A stretch of DNA of 64,000 nucleotides from Lentzea albidocapillata subsp. violacea (GTDB lineage: Bacteria > Actinomycetota > Actinomycetes > Mycobacteriales > Pseudonocardiaceae): contig NZ_FNET01000008.1 in the NCBI RefSeq assembly GCF_900100275.1, positions 186,001-250,000 on the forward strand, written 5' to 3'. Positions 26,375 to 35,607 of this stretch are shown here, piece after piece. The position numbers and the translations under genes are program-made. The notes under the pieces were generated by a model, which saw nothing but the letters and a program-made list of their open reading frames with translations, made no database searches and was not told the DNA's origin. Position 1 is the first letter of the stretch. Every line of letters starts with the position of its first letter.

Positions 26375-27679
26375 ATGGCGCAGCCTGAACCGCGCACGCG
26401 GCTTGAGCAGCTTGTACGAGGTGCCAGCCTGACCGTGGCCGACTTCATGGCGGGCTATGCAGCCGCCGCCGTCGAGATCGGCGAGACAGCGACGGTCAGC
26501 GAGCCGCAGGCAAGACGCTGGTTGCGGGGTGGCTCATCGAGTCCACTGCCGGTCGCCCGCCGCGTGCTTCAGCACTGGTGGAAGGAACCGGTCGGCCGAC
26601 TGCTCGGGCCACCTGACCACGGCACCGCGAGTGCGGTGCTGATCGTCGAGCTGAGCGAGGAGGAACAGATTGTGAAGGCTGGCCGGGATTCCATGGAGCA
26701 CGCTATCCACGCTGCGTCTGCGTTGGACCCGTCCGCTCTTGAACAGCTTCACGCGGATGCGCGCCGAGCGGCACACGCCTACTACGTCACGCCACCGTTC
26801 GAGATGTTCACCGACCTGATGCGGCTGCGGAACGTGGTCTACACCCAGCTGGACCGCATCGAAAAGCCACGCCAAAAGGCAGAGCTCTACCTGATCGCCG
26901 GCCAGGTGTGCGGCCTTCTCTCGTCCGTCTCTTGGGACCTCGGTCATCCGGATGTCGCCGAAGAGCATGCCCGCGCTGCACACACTTATGGGTCAGTAAT
27001 CGACCAACTGTCGTTGCAAGCGTGGGCGCGAGCACATCAGGTGACATGCGCCTTCTGGTCTGATCAGCCACGCCGGGCGGTCCGAATCGCGGAGGCTGCG
27101 TTGACCACGGCGCCGGGCGGAACCGCCCGTGCCCGCCTGCTCTCGGTTCAGGCACGGGCGCTTTCGTTGATTGGCGCGCGTGACGAAGCAGCGAGCGCAC
27201 TCGATGCCGCATCGGACGAACTTGATCGCGCGGGCAGTGATCCTCTTCTTGACGATGTCGGCGGCGAGCTTGGGTTTGACCGCGCTCGCCGTGCTCTGTG
27301 TGCCGGGGCGGTCTACGTGGCACTCGGCGACGGCAACCGCGCCGAAGCAGAGGCGACAACAGCTCTTGAGCTGTTCGGTCACATGCCTGACGAGGTCAGG
27401 TGGGGTGCTGGAGAACAGGGCGCACGGATCGATCTCGGAACTGCGCGAGTTCTTCGTGGCGACCTAGCGGGAGCCGAAGACGCATTGTCGGCCGTGTTCG
27501 ACCTCGGACCCGACCTCCGCACCGAAGCGTTGGTTCGGCGATTGAGCCGTCTCGGCGGCGTACTGGGCACTGGACGATTCCGCGGCGCGGTTGAAGCCGG
27601 AAGGATCGGCGAAGCCATCGAGGATTTCGCGGAGCGAAGCTTGCCGCGCACCACCGCGCGCCGTGCCATCGGTCCGTGA
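26375..27679 (+). CDS. HTH/TPR-type transcriptional regulator
   Basis: 434 residues. The first 70 residues hold an atypical HTH (FMAGYAAAAVEIGETATVSE, then PQARRWLRGG), followed by alpha-helical TPR-like repeats to the end. This layout is common in actinobacterial regulators placed next to natural-product and RiPP operons. ATG at 26375 follows GGAGGT. It is divergent from the peptide operon with 225 nt between the starts, and so is its probable regulator. Confidence 0.75.
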   Translation: MAQPEPRTRLEQLVRGASLTVADFMAGYAAAAVEIGETATVSEPQARRWLRGGSSSPLPVARRVLQHWWKEPVGRLLGPPDHGTASAVLIVELSEEEQIVKAGRDSMEHAIHAASALDPSALEQLHADARRAAHAYYVTPPFEMFTDLMRLRNVVYTQLDRIEKPRQKAELYLIAGQVCGLLSSVSWDLGHPDVAEEHARAAHTYGSVIDQLSLQAWARAHQVTCAFWSDQPRRAVRIAEAALTTAPGGTARARLLSVQARALSLIGARDEAASALDAASDELDRAGSDPLLDDVGGELGFDRARRALCAGAVYVALGDGNRAEAEATTALELFGHMPDEVRWGAGEQGARIDLGTARVLRGDLAGAEDALSAVFDLGPDLRTEALVRRLSRLGGVLGTGRFRGAVEAGRIGEAIEDFAERSLPRTTARRAIGP

Positions 27680-27685
27680 GCCGAC

Positions 27686-28699
27686 CTATCGGTTGCTCCG
27701 GCGGTCGATCCATGCCCTTAGAACAGCGGCTTCTCGCTCCGGGGTGATCCCCAATTCGCCCGCGCGCTCGTGTTCAACCAGTTCGCCTTCGTGCATCCAG
27801 TTCCACGTGTCCATGACCGTGTCTCGCAGCGGCCTTGTGATGAGCCCATTGGCCCGAGCGCGTGAGGCGTCGACATCCCAGGCACCGGCGTAAGTACGCC
27901 ACAAGGGGAGCTCAGTCCACTGCTTGAGGCCTTGATCGATCAGATAGTCCTCGTCGACCCACACGGGCTCGGCCGACGACTTGGTGACTTCGGCACACGC
28001 GCCCAGAAACGAGCCGAAGGTATCCGTGCCTGGGGCAGTCACGTTGAAGACGCCAGCCGGAGCAGCGAAAGCGAATTGCGCGACGTCGCGAACGTCAATC
28101 GGCTGAATTGACCGGCCAGGATCGCCTGGGCACAGAACTTGCCCGCCACGCTCGAAACGCCGCAACCACCAGGGCAACCGACCGACGTACTCGCGTGGGC
28201 CGAGGATCACGCCTGGGCGGAGAATCGTAGTCCGCTCCGCCCCGAAGGTCTCCAAGATCGCGCGCTCACAACCGGCCTTGCCGAACCCGTAGGTGGACGG
28301 GCCCGGATCACCGTCGTACCCGTAATCCGGGCCTGCGTCCGAAGGACAATCGAGCACCTGAGAGTCGTCGGTCAGTGGCTCAGTAGGCCAGCCCTCGTAG
28401 ACGGACACCGTACTGATGAAGACATAGCGGGCCGCTGCGGGCTCCAAAGCCCGAGCCACCGCGAGCGCCTCACGAGGAACGTAACCAGTCGTGTCCAGCA
28501 CAAGGTCCCACGGGCCTTCGCCGGCCAACTGCGCCATGTCCGCCGCGTTGGTTCGGTCGCCACGAATCAGCTTCACGCCGGATGCGCCTTCGCCTGACTG
28601 GCCACGGCGGAACGTAGTCACGTCCAGATGCGCAGCCAGCGCCGCCTCAACGAGGGCACGACCAAGAAACCAACTGCCGCCCAGCACCAGTACGCGCAT
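27686..28699 (-). CDS. NAD-dependent epimerase/dehydratase family protein
   Basis: 337-residue extended short-chain dehydrogenase. It has a Rossmann VLVLGGSWFLGRALVEAAL, a DTTGYVP segment and FISTVSVYEG, where YFGKAG-like TYGFGKAGCE supplies Tyr/Lys. Such proteins act on nucleotide sugars or flavonoid-like substrates; the substrate is unknown. It converges with the TPR regulator (6 nt between stops) and is not obviously part of the peptide operon. Confidence 0.85.
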   Translation of the reverse strand: MRVLVLGGSWFLGRALVEAALAAHLDVTTFRRGQSGEGASGVKLIRGDRTNAADMAQLAGEGPWDLVLDTTGYVPREALAVARALEPAAARYVFISTVSVYEGWPTEPLTDDSQVLDCPSDAGPDYGYDGDPGPSTYGFGKAGCERAILETFGAERTTILRPGVILGPREYVGRLPWWLRRFERGGQVLCPGDPGRSIQPIDVRDVAQFAFAAPAGVFNVTAPGTDTFGSFLGACAEVTKSSAEPVWVDEDYLIDQGLKQWTELPLWRTYAGAWDVDASRARANGLITRPLRDTVMDTWNWMHEGELVEHERAGELGITPEREAAVLRAWIDRRSNR

Positions 28700-28759
28700 A
28701 CCGCCATCCTCGCGAAGATCAGCCGGTCACGTCCAGCCGTAGTCAGCGTCAGCCGAACG

Positions 28760-29068
28760 CTAGCTGTCCTCGGCGCACAGCTCCTGGAAGCGCCGGAACC
28801 ACGCGTCGGTTGCGCGTCGCGGCATCGGAACGTTGGATTTCTGCGGATCAAGCAGTTGCGGCAGCTCGCTGACGAGGCCTCGTTGTGCGGCCAGTTCGCC
28901 GATCAGGTTGTAGAGGAACGCGGTAAGGGGTGCGCCCTGCCGGATGCGCAGGACACGGTTGCCGTACCGGTCGGTGCTGATCTTCCAGTGCGGTCTCTGG
29001 CCTGGCTCGAACGTGACGACCGGCTCCACAAAGAACATCCCCCATCTCGCGGCCGACGAGGTTGTCAT
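28760..29068 (-). CDS. Small protein of unknown function
   Basis: 102 residues starting MTTSSAARWGMFFVEPVV and ending in a charged tail. It has no membrane helix or known domain. It lies downstream of the repressor-like gene on the same strand, beyond a hairpin terminator. It could be the last host gene or the leftmost prophage gene. Confidence 0.55.
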   Translation of the reverse strand: MTTSSAARWGMFFVEPVVTFEPGQRPHWKISTDRYGNRVLRIRQGAPLTAFLYNLIGELAAQRGLVSELPQLLDPQKSNVPMPRRATDAWFRRFQELCAEDS

Positions 29069-29122
29069 CGGACCGCTTCCGTCAGCGCGTCGTCTTGTCC
29101 TCCCCGACGAGTAGACGCGCTA

Positions 29123-29144
29123 GATCAGCCGTCGTTGGCTGATC
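29123..29144 (-). terminator. Terminator after the repressor-like gene
   Basis: GATCAGCC (29123-29130) pairs perfectly with GGCTGATC (29137-29144) around a GTCGTT loop, 61 nt downstream of the repressor stop on the minus strand. Confidence 0.6.
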
Positions 29145-29204
29145 GTTCATATATCCGATGCTCGACACCGTACAACGGACGCCGACGCGTCCGCCCGAGC
29201 AAGC

Positions 29205-29624
29205 TCAGGAGGCGGTCTCAGGTGAGGGCGGGGCCGGAGCGGGGAAGGTGTTGTGCAGTGCCTGGGCCATCGCCAGCAGGGCGACGCGGCCGTCGGGGGT
29301 GAGCTTGTCGTAGAAGTCCAGGAGGTTGGCTTCTTCGATCTTGAGCGGGCGGCCTTGAAGGGGGAACTCGGAGTCGAGTGCGAAGGCCTCGCTGACCTCG
29401 TCGATGCTCGCCCCGAGCGCGGCGGCCAGGCGCTCCATCGCGTCCAGACTGAGGTTGCGGTGATCCCACTTGCCACGGACGTAGCGCGAGAGGCTGTCGT
29501 GCGGCAGGTTGTTGTCCCGCTCGATCGATCTGACCGATCGTCCGCCCGCGTACTTCTTCACGAGTCTGCCGATGTGGGTCTCACGATCGCCGGAGCTGTC
29601 TTTGCCCGGTGCGTCTGTCGTCAT
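29205..29624 (-). CDS. HTH (XRE-like) regulator, probable prophage repressor
   Basis: 139 residues. The HTH is visible as GRSVRSIERDNNLPHDSLSR, then YVRGKW, with the recognition helix around SLSRYVRGK, followed by a helical C-terminal part. ATG at 29624. It is divergent from all phage early genes, the usual place of the lysogeny repressor. It lacks a LexA-type protease domain, so induction would not be by RecA cleavage of this protein. Confidence 0.7.
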   Translation of the reverse strand: MTTDAPGKDSSGDRETHIGRLVKKYAGGRSVRSIERDNNLPHDSLSRYVRGKWDHRNLSLDAMERLAAALGASIDEVSEAFALDSEFPLQGRPLKIEEANLLDFYDKLTPDGRVALLAMAQALHNTFPAPAPPSPETAS

Positions 29625-29984
29625 GGTGTTCCCCTCGCGCCGTCCTGCGCCGTGCGTCCCCTGAGGCAGTCGGCGGCACCCAGTTGCGAAGTGCGCCATT
29701 CCTACCAACCGGCGCACCCATAGGCCAATTTTTGACCATCCAGTGGACGACTGCGACCCGCCGTTGGTCTCGTGATGAACAGCTCGACCGTTGTTCGGGA
29801 CCGAATCGTAGAGGAGATCGTGCCGTACTGACGGCCAGATCACCCGCCTGACCCACCTTCGCATGTCGCATGCGGCCCGACAATCTGAGCGGATGTCGCG
29901 TTTTCGCTTGACGGGCTGGTGGAGTTCGGGCAACGTGGAATGTGCAAGGTCAACTACTTCCGTCACGAGATCTTGGGGGGCCTC
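29625..29984. other. Repressor/early-gene divergent control region
   Basis: No gene in 360 nt. It should contain the divergent lysogenic and lytic promoters. A TTGACG (29908-29913) is a possible -35 for rightward transcription, and short related words (GCATGTCGCAT, GGATGTCGCG) near 29860-29900 could be operator half-sites. None is firm. Confidence 0.45.
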
Positions 29985-30104
29985 ATGAGGAAGCGACGCG
30001 GTCGAGGACGCGTGTCGGCTGATGTGGAAGCGATGCTGTCGGCGTGGATGGCGGAGCTATCGAGGGCCGGATACCTGCGGGTGTCCGGCCGCGAGGGCCG
30101 CTGA
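29985..30104 (+). CDS. Small basic phage protein
   Basis: 39 residues beginning MRKRRGRGRVSADVEAML, with ATG preceded by GGGGGG. It is the first rightward gene after the control region. It is too short to classify; the basic N-terminus suggests nucleic-acid binding. Confidence 0.5.
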   Translation: MRKRRGRGRVSADVEAMLSAWMAELSRAGYLRVSGREGR

Positions 30105-30150
30105 CCACCACAGCCCGCTTGCCGACCGCCCAGGGAGGGCGGTCATCGCG

Positions 30151-30471
30151 ATGACCGAGAACAGCATCACCGTGTCCACCGTAGAAACGATCGCCCTGGA
30201 CAACCAGGTGCACGACATCACCCTGCTCCGCATCGTCGAGGAGCAGATCAGCAAGCTCACCAGCCTGCGCAACACCTTGCGCGGCACCGTCAAGGACCGC
30301 CTTGGCGATCGGGAGTTCGGCACCGTCAACGGTGTTCCCGTCGTCCGCTGGTCCAACGAGTTGCGCGTGACGATCTCGCCGAAGCTGCTCAGAGCACGGC
30401 ATCCTGAGGTCGCGCGTGAGTGCGAGGAGATCGCACCCGTCCGGAAGTTCTGGTTGCTGGACGCGGCGTGA
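30151..30471 (+). CDS. Phage early protein of unknown function
   Basis: 106 residues starting MTENSITVSTVETIALD, from ATG 30151 after GGGAGGG. The first half is predicted helical with a coiled-coil-like LRIVEEQISKLTSLRNTLRG; the second half has TVNGVPVVRWSNELRVTISP. No named domain. The stop overlaps the next GTG (GTGA). Confidence 0.65.
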   Translation: MTENSITVSTVETIALDNQVHDITLLRIVEEQISKLTSLRNTLRGTVKDRLGDREFGTVNGVPVVRWSNELRVTISPKLLRARHPEVARECEEIAPVRKFWLLDAA

Positions 30472-30710
30472 GCACCCGGAGGAAGTCCGGCCGGTCACGG
30501 GAGACCGGCCGGGCTCGCCCTGGGAACGCCCCGACCGTGCTGGGTGATCTCGCTGCCGAGGTTGCCGAGCACTTGATCGGCCTGCCGCTGGACTACGGCA
30601 CCACCGTCGAGCAGATCGCCGCCCTGTTGGCGGCCGAGCCGCGTAACCGCCCGAGCGTGTGCGGTGACGGCCGTGATCGTGGACGACGCGCTGCGCGACC
30701 CCTTCCGTGA
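30468..30710 (+). CDS. Phage early protein, DNA-binding-like, possibly 5' part of a split gene
   Basis: 80 residues from GTG 30468 (GTGA overlap). The N-terminus is very basic (VSTRRKSGRSRETGRARPG) and is followed by helices LGDLAAEVAEHLIGL and VEQIAALLAAEP. The last 20 residues read like out-of-frame sequence, and the next frame continues plausibly from the same point. Confidence 0.5.
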   Translation: MSTRRKSGRSRETGRARPGNAPTVLGDLAAEVAEHLIGLPLDYGTTVEQIAALLAAEPRNRPSVCGDGRDRGRRAARPLP

Positions 30711-30945
30711 GACCACCGCGAACCGTTGGCGCGCTGGGATTCCGTCCTGGGTCGCGCCTCAAATGGTCGGCGTGACCGTGCGGCGGATGGTGTCGCTGGA
30801 TGTGCTGGTGCCGACCGGCCGTTACGTGCGCTCCGATGACACCAAGGGCAGAAACGGCGGGAAGCTGATGCGCGTCTACGCGCTCAACCTCGCCGCGCCC
30901 GCTCTGCTGCATCCGCGCACCGCCGCCGGGCAGCCCGCCGCCTGA
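30664..30945 (+). CDS. Phage early protein, winged-helix-like, possibly 3' part of a split gene
   Basis: 93 residues from GTG 30664, overlapping the preceding frame by 47 nt. It contains helices and a wing-like segment (DDALRDPFRETTANRWRAG, GVTVRRMVSLDVLVPTGRYV). No good ribosome binding site precedes the GTG. Either the two frames overlap in an unusual way or a frameshift joins them. Confidence 0.5.
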   Translation: MTAVIVDDALRDPFRETTANRWRAGIPSWVAPQMVGVTVRRMVSLDVLVPTGRYVRSDDTKGRNGGKLMRVYALNLAAPALLHPRTAAGQPAA

Positions 30946-31030
30946 CGCTCTGTCCTTCGTTGCCGCGCACCGTCGCGCGGCCATCTCGTGCTGACCGCAC
31001 ACCATGACCTTGTTTTGGGGGACCGTTTCC

Positions 31031-32389
31031 GTGGCTCGTGACCACGCTCGCTTTTACCTGTCCATGTGGGACGACGATGACTTCATCGCCTTGTCCGCGC
31101 TCGCCAAGCTCGTCTATGTCCAGCTGTGCATGCAACGCAAGCTGGAGTACTCCGGGGAACTGACCGTGTCGGTGAAGCGCTGGAGCAAGGCGCACCCGGA
31201 TCAGGACACCGACACCATCCGGGCGGCGCTGGCCGAACTGGACGCCGCCCGGTTCGTGGTGGTCGACCAGGACACCGATGAGCTGCTGATCCGCTCGTTC
31301 ATCCGCAGTGACCAGCTCTACAAGCAGCCCAACGTCCTGCGGGCGGCGCTGCGCTCGGCGTTCGAGATCTCCTCGCCGCTGCTGCGCCGTGCGCTGGCGT
31401 CCGAGCTGCGCCGCCTGCCGGTCGAGATCACCGGCCCGGCCCCGGCGGTCGCGGCGATCGAGCTGGAGGCGGGCGCCCGCGAGCTTCCCGCGTCGGTGAA
31501 GGCCGCCATGTCCGTTCGCGGCTCGACCCGCACCGCACCAACCCCCGCACCGCCCGCGCCCGCCGTCCACGGCCATGACGACGCGCACGCCGAGCCGTTC
31601 GAGCCTGTGCCCGCACCTGCGGTGAACCCTTCCCCGAACCCTTCCGGCAACCCCTCGCCGAACCCTTCCGCGAACCCTTCGCCGCGAGGCAGGGGAGAAG
31701 GGAGTAGGGAGATGGAGCTTGGAGTAGTTCCTCTTACGCTGGTTAAAACTCAAGTGGGTGTTCCCGCGCCTGCGCCCACGCACACGAGCGCGGACATGCC
31801 CGCCCGTACACGCGAGGCCGCTCCGCTCGCCAGGGTTTCCGCCGAGGTCTCCGCCGTCGCCGGCGTGGATGGCGAACTCGAGGCGTCTTCGGTACGGCAG
31901 TTGCGCCGCCGTGAAGCCGAGAGGCTGGTGTCCACCCACTGCCCCCGCCAGCCCCGGCAGGTTCTCGACCGCTTGCGCGGCGAGGTGATCGGGCTGTTGC
32001 GGGACGACGTCGAGCCCGCGGCCATCGCGTCGGGGTTGCGGTTGTGGGCAGGAAAGCAGCTTTCGACGTCGATGCTGGCCGAGCTGGTCGGCGAGGCGAT
32101 GCGCGCTCGCTGCACCGCCGCATCGCCTGAGGCGCGTCGGCGTGAGCAGGTGGCGGCGGCGAACTGGGAGGCGATCCGGGCCGATGCCATCGCCGATGAC
32201 GACACGAGCCCGATCGGGCTGGCCGTGCGCGGGGAGCTTCCCGGCCACGCCGATGCCGCGACACTGGACGCGATCCTGGAGCGCGCGCTGCACCAGGCCG
32301 TAGGGCTCGACACGTCAGCAGGCGAGAACCTGGCCGATGAGCCCGCACACGACGGCGCGGAGAACGCGTTGACGGGGGCTGCGGCGTGA
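31031..32389 (+). CDS. Phage replication initiator/replisome organiser-like protein
   Basis: 452 residues. The N-terminal 120 residues (ARFYLSMWDDDDFIALSALA, then KLVYVQLCMQRKLEYSG) resemble the winged-helix start of phage replisome organisers and actinophage replication proteins. A low-complexity Ala/Pro linker contains an NPSPNPSGNPSPNPSANPSP repeat. A helical C-terminal domain follows. I prefer GTG 31031 after GGGGACC to the ATG at 31004. Confidence 0.65.
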   Translation: MARDHARFYLSMWDDDDFIALSALAKLVYVQLCMQRKLEYSGELTVSVKRWSKAHPDQDTDTIRAALAELDAARFVVVDQDTDELLIRSFIRSDQLYKQPNVLRAALRSAFEISSPLLRRALASELRRLPVEITGPAPAVAAIELEAGARELPASVKAAMSVRGSTRTAPTPAPPAPAVHGHDDAHAEPFEPVPAPAVNPSPNPSGNPSPNPSANPSPRGRGEGSREMELGVVPLTLVKTQVGVPAPAPTHTSADMPARTREAAPLARVSAEVSAVAGVDGELEASSVRQLRRREAERLVSTHCPRQPRQVLDRLRGEVIGLLRDDVEPAAIASGLRLWAGKQLSTSMLAELVGEAMRARCTAASPEARRREQVAAANWEAIRADAIADDDTSPIGLAVRGELPGHADAATLDAILERALHQAVGLDTSAGENLADEPAHDGAENALTGAAA

Positions 32390-32973
32390 GCGAGCACGGA
32401 ACCCAGCAGCTCAACCGCAGCGCCATGCGGGCGCTGTTGGCGCACTACCGGATCACCGCCGACGACACCGCGCCCGAGGACGTGATCACCGACTGGCTGC
32501 GAGAGCTGCGCGGGCGCAGCGTCGGCGAGTGCCACGCGGCGTTGAGCTCGATGGCACCGGGCCGGGTCCAGCGCGCCACGGCCGCCGAGGTCGCCCGGCT
32601 GATCACGCTCGCACGGTCCCGGCCGGCCGGGACGACCGCACCGGGCTCGGCGCGCCCGCCGCTGCCACGCGACCGGGCCGCCGACCAGCAGGCAGGCGCG
32701 CGGGGCGTCGGCAAGGTCTACGCGGCGATGGGCTGGAGCGGGCACGAGAAGCACACGCTCGCCCGTTCGGTGCCGTGCCCGTTCTGCAGGGCGCTGGCCG
32801 GTGTCCCGTGCAGCCCGTTGACCCGCAACCGCCTGCGCCAGCGCGAGGTCCGCGACCGGGAGACCCGGATGCACCCGTCCCGGCTCAAGGCCGCGACCGA
32901 GCGCCAGCACACCCACTCGACTTCGTCCGGCGCTGCCGCGTCCGGCACCGCCACGCAGGGAGCTTCCGCATGA
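32386..32973 (+). CDS. Phage protein with Cys cluster
   Basis: 195 residues from GTG 32386 (GTGA overlap with the replication gene). It has a helical N-terminal domain and then CPFCRALAGVPC, a zinc-binding CxxC...C cluster, in a basic context (TRNRLRQREVRDRETRMHPS). It is likely a small nucleic-acid-binding partner of replication. No named family. Confidence 0.65.
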   Translation: MSEHGTQQLNRSAMRALLAHYRITADDTAPEDVITDWLRELRGRSVGECHAALSSMAPGRVQRATAAEVARLITLARSRPAGTTAPGSARPPLPRDRAADQQAGARGVGKVYAAMGWSGHEKHTLARSVPCPFCRALAGVPCSPLTRNRLRQREVRDRETRMHPSRLKAATERQHTHSTSSGAAASGTATQGASA

Positions 32974-33725
32974 CCGCCGCACGCCACTTCATCGCCGACG
33001 AGGTTGTCCACACTGACACGGACGCTGTCCACACGGTTGTCCCCAGCCGCGACGAGGCCGCGACCGCGCGCCTGTCCTGGGAAGTCGCCGTGGACCAGCT
33101 CGTCCGGCCCGGCCTGCACGTCGTGCGCCGCGCGAACGGCACCACCGAGACCGCCGAGGTGCTGACCCTGCTGCGCCAGGTCGAGGAAGCCGTCTTGCCC
33201 GGCTCGGCGGTCTCCGGCAGGCCATCACAGGGTTCCCGTCCCCCGGCGAGCCTGGGCGCGCTGTCGCTGCTCGCCTCGATCCGGGCCGAGGTCAAGCAGT
33301 GCTGCCGCACCCACGGCCACGAGAGGTGGACGACGCTGACCGAGCAGGTGCAGGCATGGGGTGAGCACGCCGGGCACTGGCAGCACGCCGCACCGGACTA
33401 CGTGGTGTGGGCCGCGCAGGAGTCCACGCGCTGGGTCGCGCAGGCCCGGCAGATCCTCGACCCCGAACCGCGGCTTCCGCTGCGCGGCCGGGCCTGCCCG
33501 GTCTGCCGCGTCGACGTCGTACAGGTCTGGTCCGACGACGAAGGCGACTTCGTGCGCCGCCCGGCCCTGCGCATCGACGCCGAGCACGTAGAAGCCGTGT
33601 GCGCCGCCTGCGGGCAGCGTTGGGGCCTGGACGTGTGGGCGCAGCTCAACACGATGCTCGATCAGCAACTCACCCACGAAACCCTGGCAGTGACCGGGAT
33701 CACGCACGGCGAGGGTCCGGCGTAG
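32970..33725 (+). CDS. Phage zinc-ribbon protein
   Basis: 251 residues from ATG 32970 (ATGA overlap). The C-terminal part has CPVCRVDVVQVWSDDEGDFV and about 40 residues later CAACGQRW, a zinc ribbon with two CxxC pairs, then a short helical tail. The first 150 residues are helical and unclassified. It is cotranscribed with the replication genes. Confidence 0.65.
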   Translation: MTAARHFIADEVVHTDTDAVHTVVPSRDEAATARLSWEVAVDQLVRPGLHVVRRANGTTETAEVLTLLRQVEEAVLPGSAVSGRPSQGSRPPASLGALSLLASIRAEVKQCCRTHGHERWTTLTEQVQAWGEHAGHWQHAAPDYVVWAAQESTRWVAQARQILDPEPRLPLRGRACPVCRVDVVQVWSDDEGDFVRRPALRIDAEHVEAVCAACGQRWGLDVWAQLNTMLDQQLTHETLAVTGITHGEGPA

Positions 33726-34313
33726 TTGACCTTCACTCGTTTCAGTGCGCATAATGGTCGGCACTGGGACACGTATGCCCAGACCCCTTACCCGATGCCC
33801 GTCGCGCCTCCCCCCGGTGCGGCGGGCATCGTGGCGTTTCGGGACCACCTCAGGCTTTCCAGTCCACGAAGACGCTGGCGCCCGTCCCCCGCCGCCGTCT
33901 TCGTCACTGCGGGCGGTGGCGCACCGCCGCACGACGCGACCATTCCCCAGTCCCGTCGAGCGCGACGCCGCCGCCCGCACCCCTGCGCCTCGTCCCGCGA
34001 ACCCATGCCGGCCGCCGCGCCCAGGCTCGTTGGTCACCGAGCTGCCCGCCGACGCAGGCCACGGACAGCCCTCGCCGACCACGCCGTGCCGACAAGATCA
34101 GCTTTCCGGCACGTGGGCAGACCGAGAATTTCTTTTCAGCACGACGACACATTTTCGCAGGTAGATAATGTGCACGAAAAAGCGCGCGAAATAGTTTTCC
34201 GCTCGCATTCCATTTCCTTGCCCTATGGTCCCAAAAGGGGGATCATGAGGGGGTAATCAGTTGTGCCGGTGGTGAGACACCGATTCAGCAGAGAACCGAA
34301 AGGACCATGGGTT
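33726..34313. other. 588-nt gene-free phage region
   Basis: No supported gene. The first half is GC-rich without clear signals. The second half (about 34130-34250) is markedly AT-rich with words such as AATTTCTTTTC and GGTAGATAATGTGC. It could hold a promoter or a replication origin next to the replication genes. Confidence 0.45.
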
Positions 34314-34766
34314 ATGTCCATGCTTTACCCGAGTACCGCCGTCCAAGTAAGAGGTAGTGGCCCTGACTTCCGGAGGTTTGGTGCCCAGTGCTTCTCTACT
34401 GCCTCAGTGGCCCATGTGGGCATGTTGTGCTTCAAGATCTTGGAACACCTGGACAGCATGAGCAGCAACCGGCACAGCATCCGGTTTGCCCCAGGCAATC
34501 ACCTGACTCTGGTAGTGGCCGACGTGTTTATCGCAGAGCCGTCTGAAATCGAAGTCGTGATCGAGGCGGAGAACTACGCCTTCGCACTGGAAGAGTTCAA
34601 TTGGGACAACCAGTTGAACCCCTACGACCGGCGTTTTCACCTGTGCCAGGTGATGATTCTGGGTCCGGCTGCCTCACAGGCAATGGAGCAATCCGGGGTG
34701 GTAATGCAGGCCACCACCGTGACCTGCCCGTCCTGTAAGAGCCCTGGCCCTGTCTCAGGCCGCTAG
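34314..34766 (+). CDS. Phage protein of unknown function
   Basis: 150 residues from ATG 34314, 10 nt after GAAAGGA; a GTG at 34263 is possible. It has a beta-rich core (HLTLVVADVFIAEPSEIEVV) and a C-terminal CPSC. Its base composition is less GC-rich than the phage average. Not recognised. Confidence 0.6.
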   Translation: MSMLYPSTAVQVRGSGPDFRRFGAQCFSTASVAHVGMLCFKILEHLDSMSSNRHSIRFAPGNHLTLVVADVFIAEPSEIEVVIEAENYAFALEEFNWDNQLNPYDRRFHLCQVMILGPAASQAMEQSGVVMQATTVTCPSCKSPGPVSGR

Positions 34767-34933
34767 CCGCCCTGGTGTCCGGGGTGCTGTACCGGCATCC
34801 CGGACCCCTTGATTCACACAAGCCGGGCACACGACCGCATGGAAAAGCCCTGGCGGCTGGTGAGACAGCCCCAGGGCGGCGGTCGGGTGTCCGCCCGGAG
34901 CAACCGAAAGCAATCTCCGAGAGGACGCCTGAC

Positions 34934-35296
34934 ATGGGCGAGAGTACTCCACCGCTGGACGCGTTGTCTGCCGCCGAGGCGGGCCAACGCTACCTCTACG
35001 CGGTCAACCTGACCGACACGCAACTGACCGCTCTGCACCAAACCCTCAGCCTGGACACGCACGTGATGAACGTGCTGTGCCTGCTGTACCTGGATTTGGG
35101 GACCGACATGGTGCGGGAGCGCACCGACCCGATGGCCGTCTACCAGTGCCGTGAGTACGGCTGGGTGGTCGGCGATGGCCGACTCCAGCTCACCTCCGAG
35201 GGCCTGGCGGCGTGGTGGCAGTGGAAGAACGCCGTCACCCCGCACAGGCGTGACTCGCGCTTTCAGCAGTTGTGGCGGGACGTGACGGGATGGTGA
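34934..35296 (+). CDS. Phage small winged-helix-like protein A
   Basis: 120 residues from ATG 34934 with GAGAGGA upstream. It shares layout with the next two genes: helices, then a strand-turn ending in a domain like VGDGRLQLTSEGLAAWWQWK. The three may be diverged duplicates of a DNA-binding fold. Confidence 0.65.
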   Translation: MGESTPPLDALSAAEAGQRYLYAVNLTDTQLTALHQTLSLDTHVMNVLCLLYLDLGTDMVRERTDPMAVYQCREYGWVVGDGRLQLTSEGLAAWWQWKNAVTPHRRDSRFQQLWRDVTGW

Positions 35297-35607
35297 GGAA
35301 GCCGACCGCCACCGAACGCGGCGCCGCCGTAGCCGCACTGGAGAAAGAACAGGCCGTCTACCGGGTGGCGTACCTGATCGCCAGGGGTGATGGTCGCCCG
35401 GCCGAGCTGACGCGCTTGTCCACGATGGACAGTGTCATGCAGGCGATGAGCCGGGGATGGGTGGCCGCGCCGATCACGGCCGGTTTCCCTTACCAGCTCA
35501 CCGATTCCGGCCGTGTGGCGCTGGCCCGCTGGTTCCGGATCGTGGCCGACTACAGCGGCGTGGACCCGGTGTGCGCGGCGCTGTACGAGGCGGTGACGAC
35601 CCCGTGA
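35290..35607 (+). CDS. Phage small winged-helix-like protein B
   Basis: 105 residues from ATG 35290, overlapping the previous gene by 7 nt. The segment AAPITAGFPYQLTDSGRVAL, then ARWFRIV, corresponds to the LTSEG..AWW element of the preceding protein and LTDAG..LLNW of the next, suggesting a paralogous trio. Function unknown. Confidence 0.65.
   Translation: MVRKPTATERGAAVAALEKEQAVYRVAYLIARGDGRPAELTRLSTMDSVMQAMSRGWVAAPITAGFPYQLTDSGRVALARWFRIVADYSGVDPVCAALYEAVTTP

Noticed and set aside
29101..29140. Possible attL: ACGAGTAGACGCGCTA resembling part of the tRNA-Ala antisense (ACGAGACGCGCTA)
   Set aside because: The match needs a 2-3 nt gap and covers the anticodon/D-arm side rather than the 3' end, so it is likely chance.
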